Made by a program: the position numbers and the translations under genes. A DNA stretch of 64,000 nt from NCBI GenBank assembly GCA_014155875.1, contig JACEFZ010011669.1:1-64000 (forward strand), given 5' to 3'. The notes under the pieces are model-generated. The model ran no database searches and was not told the origin of the DNA. It saw only the letters and a program-made list of their open reading frames with translations. This document shows positions 56,518-64,000 of this stretch, piece by piece. Position 1 is the stretch's first letter. The number at the start of each line of letters is the position of its first letter. The DNA comes from Cepaea nemoralis. Lineage: Eukaryota; Mollusca; Gastropoda; Stylommatophora; Helicidae.

Positions 56518-58708
56518 TCCCCTGTGGCTTCTATTGCTACTGACTCTACATTACTCCCCTGTGACATCTATTGCTATTGTCTCTACATTACTCCCCTGTG
56601 ACATCTATTGCTATTGTCTCTACATTACTCCCCTGTGGCTTCTATTGCTATTGTCTCTACATTACTCCCCTGTGGCTTCTATTGCTATTGTCTCTACATT
56701 ACTCCCCTGTGACATCTATTGCTATTGTCCCTACATTACTCCCCTGTGGCTTCTATTGCTATTGTCTCTACATTACTCCCATGTGACATCTATTGCTATT
56801 GTCCCTACATTACTCCCCTGTGACATCTATTGCTATTGTCTCTACATTACTCCCCTGTGACATCTATTGCTATTGTCCCTACATTACTCCCCTGTGACAT
56901 CTATTGCTATTGTCTCTACATTACTCCCCTGTGGCTTCTATTGCTATTGTCTCTACATTACTCCCCTGTGACATCTATTGCTATTGTCTCTACATTACTC
57001 CCCTGTGACATCTATTGCTATTGTCTCTACATTACTCCCCTGTGACATCTATTGCTATTGTCTCTACATTACTCCCCTGTGACATCTATTGCTATTGTCT
57101 CTACATTACTCCCCTGTGACATCTATTGCTATTGTCTCTACATTACTCCCCTGTGACATCTATTGCTATTGTCTCTACATTACTCCCCTGTGGCTTCTAT
57201 TGCTATTGTCTCTACATTACTCCCCTGTGACATCTATTGCTATTGTCTCTACATTACTCCCCTGTGACATCTATTGCTATTGTCTCTACATTACTCCCCT
57301 GTGACATCTATTGCTATTGTCCCTACATTACTCCCCTGTGACATCTATTGCTATTGTCCCTACATTACTCCCCTGTGACATCTATTGCTATTGTCTCTAC
57401 ATTACTCCCCTGTGACTTCTATTGCTATTGTCTCTACATTACTCCCCTGTGGCTTCTATTGCTATTGTCTCTACATTACTCCCCTGTGACATCTATTGCT
57501 ATTGTCCCTACATTACTCCCCTGTGGCTTCTATTGCTATTGTCTCTACATTACTCCCATGTGACATCTATTGCTATTGTCCCTACATTACTCCCCTGTGA
57601 CATCTATTGCTATTGTCTCTACATTACTCCTCTGTGGCTTCTATTGCTATTGTCTCTACATTACTCCCCTGTGGCGTCTATTGCTATTGTCCCTACATTA
57701 CTCCCCTGTGACATCTATTGCTATTGTCCCTACATTACTCCCCAGTGACATCTATTGCTATTGTCTCTACATTACTCCCCTGTGACATCTATTGCTATTG
57801 TCCCTACATTACTCCCCTGTGACATCTATTGCTATTGTCTCTACATTACTCCCCTGTGACATCTATTGCTATTGTCTCTACATTACTCCCATGTGACATC
57901 TATTGCTATTGTCTCTACATTACTCTCCTGTGACATCTATTGCTATTGTCTCTACATTACTCTCATGTGGCTTCTATTGCTATTGTCTCTACATTACTCC
58001 CCTGTGGCTTCTATTGCTATTGTCTCTACATTACTCCCCTGTGACATCTATTGCTATTGTCTCTACATTACTCCCCTGTGACATCTATTGCTATTGTCTC
58101 TACATTACTCCCCTGTGGCTTCTATTGCTATTGTCCCTACATTACTCCCCTGTGACATCTATTGCTATTGTCTCTACATTACTCCCCTGTGACATCTATT
58201 GCTATTGTCTCTACATTACTCCCCTGTGGCTTCTATTGCTATTGTCCCTACATTACTCCCCTGTGACACCTATTGCTATTGTCTCTACATTACTCCCCTG
58301 TGACATCTATTGCTATTGTCCCTACATTACTCCCCTGTGACATCTATTGCTATTGTCTCTACATTACTCCCCTGTGACATCTATTGCTATTGTCCCTACA
58401 TTACTCCCCTGTGACATCTATTGCTATTGTCTCTACATTACTCCCCTGTGACATCTATTGCTATTGTCTCTACATTACTCCCCTGTGACATCTATTGCTA
58501 TTGTCTCTACATTACTCCCCTGTGACATCTATTGCTATTGTCTCTACATTACTCCCCTGTGGCTTCTATTGCTATTGTCCCTACATTACTCCCATGTGAC
58601 ATCTATTGCTACTGTCTCTACATTACTCCCCTGTGACATCTATTGCTACTGTCTCTACATTACTCCCCTGTGACATCTATTGCTATTGTCCCTACATTGC
58701 TCCCCTGT
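56518..58708. repeat. 37-bp minisatellite, right part
   Basis: About 59 units of the 37-bp repeat with two main variants, GTGACATCTATTG and GTGGCTTCTATTG, and C/T at TGTCTCTA versus TGTCCCTA. Since 37 is not a multiple of three, the translated frames cycle every 37 codons; these are artefacts. Confidence 0.96.
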
Positions 58709-59094
58709 GGCCAATGTATTTCACTCTTCACAACATGATAGTGTGTATGAACCAGGTTTCCTCAATGTTCACATCTTGAAAGATGTCAGTAATTTTTGCT
58801 GATTCCTGGCATTCTAAGAAATTTTCTGTAACATTTAAGTTTAACAGTCTTGATTTTCTTTTTTAATGTTTGTGAAAAAAGTGATGATTCACATATATTA
58901 TGTTTCCAAATGAAAGGTGCATGGTCTACAACATATTTACATTTTTGCTGGTGTTGTTATACATTGTTTGATACATACAGACAATAGATGTGGTGTTGTT
59001 ATACATTGTTTGATACAGACACAGACAATAGATGATCACAGTTGGTACTGGGGGTGGGAGGGGGGAGGAGTGAATCTCCATGGTGAAGTTGTTA
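58709..59094. other. Intron, nothing recognised
   Basis: A 38-bp direct duplication (GTGTTGTTATACATTGTTTG) lies at about 58951-59025. No gene. Confidence 0.5.
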
Positions 59095-59962
59095 AATAGC
59101 CTGCTTTATGCTCGGAAGAGATTATCCTGGGTAGCTCTGCCAGGAATACTAAATGGGTGTTATAACGTAAACAATATACGCTATGGAGATGACACAGTAT
59201 TGGTGGAGGATAAAGCAAAATATCTACAACAATTGTTGGAAATTGTAGTAACAGAGAGTGCAATGAAAGGACTCTCCTTGATTATCAAGAAAACAGTAAC
59301 AATTGTGATAATAAAGAAAAAGGTGACACCAAAATATCAAATGGCAATAGAAGGGGAAATTCTAAACCAAGTGGATAATTTTAAATACCATGGGGCAATT
59401 ATAACATCAGATGGAAGATGCACAACAGAGATACAGAACAGAATAGGGCAAGTATAAGCTGCATTTCAGAAAATGAAAGGTATCTTATGTTATAAGTCTA
59501 TATCATTGAATGTAAGAAAGAGAGTGCTGAAATGCTATATAGAACCAGTTTTGCTGTATGGCAGTGAATCTTGGAATGTAAATGAAAAAATTAGGAAGAA
59601 CTTGGAAGCAACAGAGATGTGGTTCCTGAGACGAATGTTGCAAATTCCTTGGACTCCTAGAGTAACTAACAACGACTCCCGGAAAGAGGAAAATGAAACT
59701 AGAGCAGTATATTCAACAATATGAATGAGAGAAACAGTTGTTTTTTTTTTTGGTCATGTGATGAGAATAGAGGCATTGGAGAACATCATGTCGACTGGAA
59801 ATATCAAGGGGAAGAGAGGCAGGGACAGACCAAGAGAAATTATCCTGGATAGAATGAGACGGTGGCATGGAGGAATATTTTCAGCAGAGGTGATCCAGAA
59901 CACCAAAGACTGAGATCTGTGGAGAGATACCTAGGCCAGCTGGCATGGCACTTGATGATGAT
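59095..59962 (+). mobile_element. Family E-like LINE, 3' end
   Basis: Plus-strand 5'-truncated RTE-like LINE. 59080-59457: GILNGCYNVNNIRYGDDTVL (YADD changed to YGDD), LQQLLEIVVTESAMKGLSL. 59473-59724: VLKCYIEPVLLYGSESW, EMWFLRRMLQIPWTPRVTNN. 59725-59913: FFGHVMRIEALENI. Frame breaks separate them. The 3' end is CCAGCTGGCATGGCACTTGA and (GAT)n. Confidence 0.9.
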
Positions 59963-60126
59963 TACCTCTGCCTTTCTATGTTCTCCATGATGATACTGCT
60001 GAAGATTTAGCTGTCACAACTTAATGGTGTGATAGTATGACAGTTCGTGCAGTTTTAAATGTCCTGTAATATTACATAACAGAACGTAAGAGAAACACAG
60101 AAGACATAATTCTGAAATAAACATAC

Positions 60127-60276
60127 CAGATTGGTCTTGCAGATGTGTCAGGATGATGTGAACTGCCACCAGAGTCTTGCCACATCCTGTTGGAGCACAG
60201 ATGATCGTATTGATTCCCTTCAGTGCTGCTTCCGCCAGCTCTTTCTGATACTCTCTCAATTCAAATGTTGAAGTTT
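60127..60276 (-). CDS. RLR exon: Q-type motif and Walker A
   Basis: 150 bp, phase 1 in (acceptor TTATCTAG), phase 1 out (donor GTATGT). It encodes [20 protein letters not shown], then [20 protein letters not shown]. The LREYQ-ELA block and APTGCGKT are motif I (ATP-binding) of RLR helicases. It is the most 5' exon in the window; the gene's start lies beyond 64000 or in sequence not recognised at 60277-64000. Confidence 0.94.
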
Positions 60277-60706
60277 CTAGATAAATCCAGTGAGTTGTAT
60301 TATATTACTTATTACATTTCCAACATATCTGTATGTAAACAGAAACATGCAAATGTCAACATTCTTTATGGTTATCTAACTATGTAAGCTGCATAAGATA
60401 GCCTCAAAATTATTGGTAAAATGCAACTCAAGAATTTGTACTTAATAGTTCTGGGAACAAAAAAACTGGCCAAATTATCAACAACAACAAATGACTGTCA
60501 TACACATATATCGCTGAAAAATAAGCTCAATGGCAACAATGGACTGCCATACACATATATTTGTGAAGAATCAGGTAATGGTCAGGCCACAAGCTGGATT
60601 TATGGTGAGTGTCATGTTTAAAGTACTCTGGCTCAGATTTGCACTGGATTATCCAGCATGTGATTGTGTATGTGTGTGCAGTGTGTGAGTGAGTGTAGGC
60701 AGGCTC
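60277..60706. other. Intron, nothing recognised
   Basis: Only short frames. A diverged 50-bp duplication (CCATACACATATAT) lies near 60498-60560. Confidence 0.45.
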
Positions 60707-60735
60707 TCAGACAGACAGACAGACAGACAGACAAC
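60707..60735 (+). repeat. (CAGA)n microsatellite
   Basis: Seven consecutive CAGA units. Confidence 0.9.
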
Positions 60736-60873
60736 TCTGTCACAACAACTCTACACCAACAATTCTACATCAACAACTCTACACCAACAATTACACAACA
60801 ACCCTACACAAAAATTTCACACCAACAACTCTATACCAAAAACTCTATACACCAACAATTATATACCATGTAT
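60736..60873. repeat. 27-bp minisatellite, diverged left part
   Basis: Diverged ACACCAACAACTCTACA-type units, the same family as 62304-64000. Confidence 0.8.
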
Positions 60874-60875
60874 GC

Positions 60876-62115
60876 GGGGATGTGTGTGTGGGAGATTATG
60901 TGTGGAGAGAGTGTGTGTACGGGGATGTATGTGGGGTTTGGGGGATGTGTGGATGGAGGATGTGTGTTTAGGATGTGTGTATGGGTGGGGGATTATGTGT
61001 GGGTAGGGAGATGTGTGTTGGTGGGGGTGTGTGTGGGGGTGATGATGTAGGTGTCAGTGAGGGATGTGCCAGTAGGTGGGTGTGTGGGGAGATGCATGGG
61101 TGGGTTAAGGGATGTATGGTGGGTGGAGATGTGTGGGTGGGTGAAGGGATGTGTGGTGGGTGCGAGTTGTGTGTTGGTAAGGGATGTGTGTGTGGGTGGA
61201 GGTGTTTGGGTGGATGGTAGGAAGTGTGTGGGTGTTGGTGGGTGGGGGTTGTGTTGGTGGGGGGGGGGGGGTTGTGTGGGTGGGTGGGGAATGTGTGTTC
61301 GGGTTGGTGAGGGATGTGTTGGTGAATGGGTGTGAGGGGGAGTGTGTAGGGGTGTGGATGGGGAAATGGGTGTGTGATGGGTGCGGTGGATGGGTGTGGG
61401 GATATGTGTGTGGGGGAAGTGTGGGTGGGTGGAAGATTATGTGTGGATGGTGAGGGTGTTTGTGCATGTGTGTGGGGATGTGTGTGTGTGGGTGAAAAGA
61501 TGTGTGTTTGGGTGGGGAGATGTGTGTGGGCAGGGGATGTGTGTGTGGGTGATGGATGGATGTGTGGGTGAGGTGTCTGTGGGTGGGTGCGGGTTGTGTT
61601 GATTGGTGGGTGAAGTGTGTGTGTGGTGAGGAATGTGTGGTTGTGGGATGAATCTTTGGCTGGGTGGTTGGGGTGTGTGTGGATATAGGTGGTGGGTGGG
61701 TGTGGGCTGGGTGTGTGGGTGAGAGATGTGTGTGGGAGGATGTGTGTTGATAGGGAAGGGTGGGTGGGTGAGTGTGTGTTGTGTGTGGTGGGTGGGGGTG
61801 TGTATGGGTGGGGGTGTGTGTGGGTGGCTGGGCTCTATGGGTGGGAGATGTGTATGGTTGGGTGATGGTGTGTGTGTGGGTGGGGGTATGAGTGGGAGGG
61901 AGTGTGTGTGGGTGAGGGATGTGTGCAGGTGAGGGATGTGTGTGGGTGGGTGTGTGTGTATGGTGGGTGATATGTGTCTTTGAGTGAGGTGTATGTGGGT
62001 GGGTGGAGATTGTGGGTGGGGGATGTGTGTGGGTGGGGATGTCTGTGGGTGGATGGGAGGGGATGTGTGTTGATGTGCGTGGGTGGTGGGTGGGTGGGTG
62101 GTGGGTGGGGGATGT
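60876..62115. repeat. GT-rich low-complexity tract
   Basis: 1.2 kb of almost only G and T (with few A) on the plus strand, built from shuffled GGGATGTGTGTG, GTGGGTGGG and GGTGTGTGT words. It contains a G11 run near 61260. Confidence 0.92.
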
Positions 62116-62303
62116 GTCTCACAACATGGTAATATGCATTGTTTATGTTTACATCATTCATTTGACAATTTGTTTTCCTATGTGAATGTATCATGCACTA
62201 TTGATCAATGAAAGATGAGTGATTGGAAGGGCCGAATGTAAGACGGGCCTGAGTGCCCAATTTGTAACCCTTTGAAAATGAAGTTGAATTGAATTGAATT
62301 GAA
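62116..62303 (+). mobile_element. CR1-like LINE 3' UTR end
   Basis: GGGCCGAATGTAAGACGGGC then CTGAGTGCCCAATTTGTAAC and CCCTTTGAAAATGAAGTTGA match the 3' end of the LINE tail in the 5' LTR at 20946. It ends in (TTGAA)n. It splits the 27-bp array together with the GT-rich tract. Confidence 0.82.
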
Positions 62304-64000
62304 ACCCAACAACTCTACACAAACACTTCACACCATCACTCTACACAAACACTTTATACCAACAACTCTACACAAACACTTTATACCAACAACTCTACAC
62401 AAACACTTTATACCAACAACTCTACACAAACACTTTATACCAACAACTCTACACAAACACTTTACACCAACAACTCTACACAAACACTTTATACCAACAA
62501 CTCTACACAAACACTTTATACCAACAACTCTACACAAACACTTTATACCAACAACTCTACACAAACACTTTATACCAACAACTCTACACAAACACTTTAT
62601 ACCAACAACTCTACACAAACACTTTATACCAACAACTCTACACAAACACTTTATACCAACAACTCTACACAAACACTTCACACTAACAACTCTACACAAA
62701 CACTTTATATCAACAACTCTACACAAACACTTTATACCAACAACTCTACACAAACACTTTATACCAACAACTCTACACAAACACTTCACACCAACAACTC
62801 TACACAAACACTTCACACCAACAACTCTACACAAACACTTCACACCAACAACTCTACACAAACACTTCATACCAACAACTCTACACAAACACTTTATACC
62901 AACAACTCTACACAAACACTTCATACCAACAACTCTACCACAAACACTTCACACCAACAACTCTACACAAACGCTTCACACCAACAACTCTACACAAACA
63001 CTTCACACTCAACAACTCTACACAAACACTTTATACCAACAACTCTACACAAACACTTCACACCAACAACTCTACACAAACACTTCTATACCAACAACTC
63101 CTACACAAACACTTCTATACCAACAACTCTACACAAACACTTTATACCAACAACTCTACACAAACACTTTATACCAACAACTCTACACAAACACTTCACA
63201 CCAACAACTCTACACAAACACTTCTATACCAACAACTCTACACAAACACTTCTATACCAACAACTCTACACAAACACTTCACACCAACAACTCTACACAA
63301 ACACTTCTATACCAACAACTCTATACAAACACTTTATACCAACAACTCTACACAAACACTTCACACCAACAACTCTACACAAACACTTTATACCAACAAC
63401 TCTACACAAACACTTTATACCAACAACTCTACACAAACACTTTACACCAACAACTCTACACAAACACTTTATACCAACAACTCTTCACAAACACTTCACA
63501 CCAACAACTCTACACAAACACTTTATACCAACAACTCTACACAAACACTTTATACCAACAACTCTACACAAACACTTTATACCAACAACTCTACACAAAC
63601 ACTTCACACCAACAACTCTACACAAACACTTTATACCAACAACTCTACACAAACTCTTTATACCAACAACTCTACACAAACACTTTATACCAACAACTCT
63701 ACACAAACACTTCACACCAACAACTCTACACAAACACTTTATACCAACAACTCTACACAAACACTTCACACCAACAATTCTACACAAACATTTCACACCA
63801 ACAACTCTACACAAACACTTCACACCAACAACTCTACACAAACACTTTATACCAACAACTCTACACAAACACTTTATACCAACAACTCTACACAAACACT
63901 TCACACCAACAACTCTACACAAACACTTTATACCAACAACTCTACACAAACACTTCACACCAACAACTCTACACAAACACTTTATACCAACACTCTACAC
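62304..64000. repeat. 27-bp minisatellite to window end
   Basis: More than sixty units of CAACAACTCTACACAAACAC plus TTTATAC, with TTCACAC and TTCATAC variants. Several one-base insertions between 62935 and 63310 break the frame. The array runs off the window. Confidence 0.97.

Larger units (their letters stand above)
14256..60276 (-). other. RIG-I-like receptor helicase gene (partial)
   Basis: Eight exons on the minus strand join into one helicase core of about 450 residues. The family (RIG-I, MDA5, LGP2) senses viral double-stranded RNA in the cytosol and signals antiviral defence. Seen in order: ELREYQ before motif I (APTGCGKT), motif Ia (FFARTVPL), a TP box, motif II (DECH), motif III (GLTAS), the helical HEL2i-type insertion, and motif IV (GIIFVRTRAL). 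The DECH plus GLTASIGVGNAKN blocks are diagnostic of RLRs and Dicer-like helicases, and the HEL2i sequence fits RLRs. All borders are AG/GT and the phases match (1, 0, 0, 1, 1, 0, 1, then 1 at the last donor). N-terminal domains, motifs V/VI and the C-terminal domain are outside the window. Exon 51966-52243 has a frameshift. Confidence 0.92.

Noticed and set aside
60664..62194. Many overlapping frames of 60-128 codons
   Set aside because: The GT-rich composition lacks stop codons in several frames; no domain is seen.
62328..63976. Cysteine-rich repeat proteins on the minus strand
   Set aside because: Nine-residue periodicity is the 27-bp repeat; frames break wherever a unit has an indel.

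Overview
The window is animal (metazoan) genomic DNA and looks like a marine invertebrate. It is AT-rich and holds no operons. Its only host gene is split over introns of 2-20 kb, and the rest is almost entirely retroelements, tRNA-derived SINEs and minisatellites. A mollusc or another lophotrochozoan is my best guess, but the sequence alone does not settle the phylum.

Host gene. Eight exons on the minus strand (60127-60276, 55097-55197, 51966-52243, 47830-47992, 45010-45108, 36502-36680, 16190-16328, 14256-14495) together encode about 450 residues of the helicase core of a RIG-I-like receptor (RLR), a cytosolic double-stranded RNA sensor. All eight have AG/GT splice borders and compatible phases. 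Helicase motifs I, Ia, II, III and IV are visible in order. One exon carries a single-base frameshift. The N-terminal part and the C-terminal motifs V and VI plus the RNA-binding regulatory domain must lie outside the window.

Left end (1-14.2 kb). A Ty3/gypsy element with the usual order (gag, protease, RT, RNase H, integrase) lies at 1668-6983. An inverted, nearly identical 1.6 kb copy of its pol precedes it at 41-1667. A hAT transposon remnant, an RTE-like LINE, a decayed LINE ORF1 and an old minisatellite follow.

16-36 kb (the 20 kb RLR intron). An RTE-like LINE (19.55-31.6 kb) is split by a complete LTR retrotransposon (20901-29737) with a 5-bp target duplication. That LTR element has gypsy-type enzymes in the order protease-integrase-RT-RNase H, the copia-like order known from Gmr1-like elements. 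Its 5' LTR is itself interrupted by a CR1-like LINE tail. A nearly full-length LINE whose RT protein ends in a C2H2 zinc finger follows at 32.4-36.2 kb.

36-64 kb. The remaining introns hold minisatellites with units of 27, 30, 36, 37, 44/45 and 48 bp. Several contain a LINE. There are also two SINE families, a LINE-in-LINE insertion with a 10-bp target duplication, and long GT-rich tracts.
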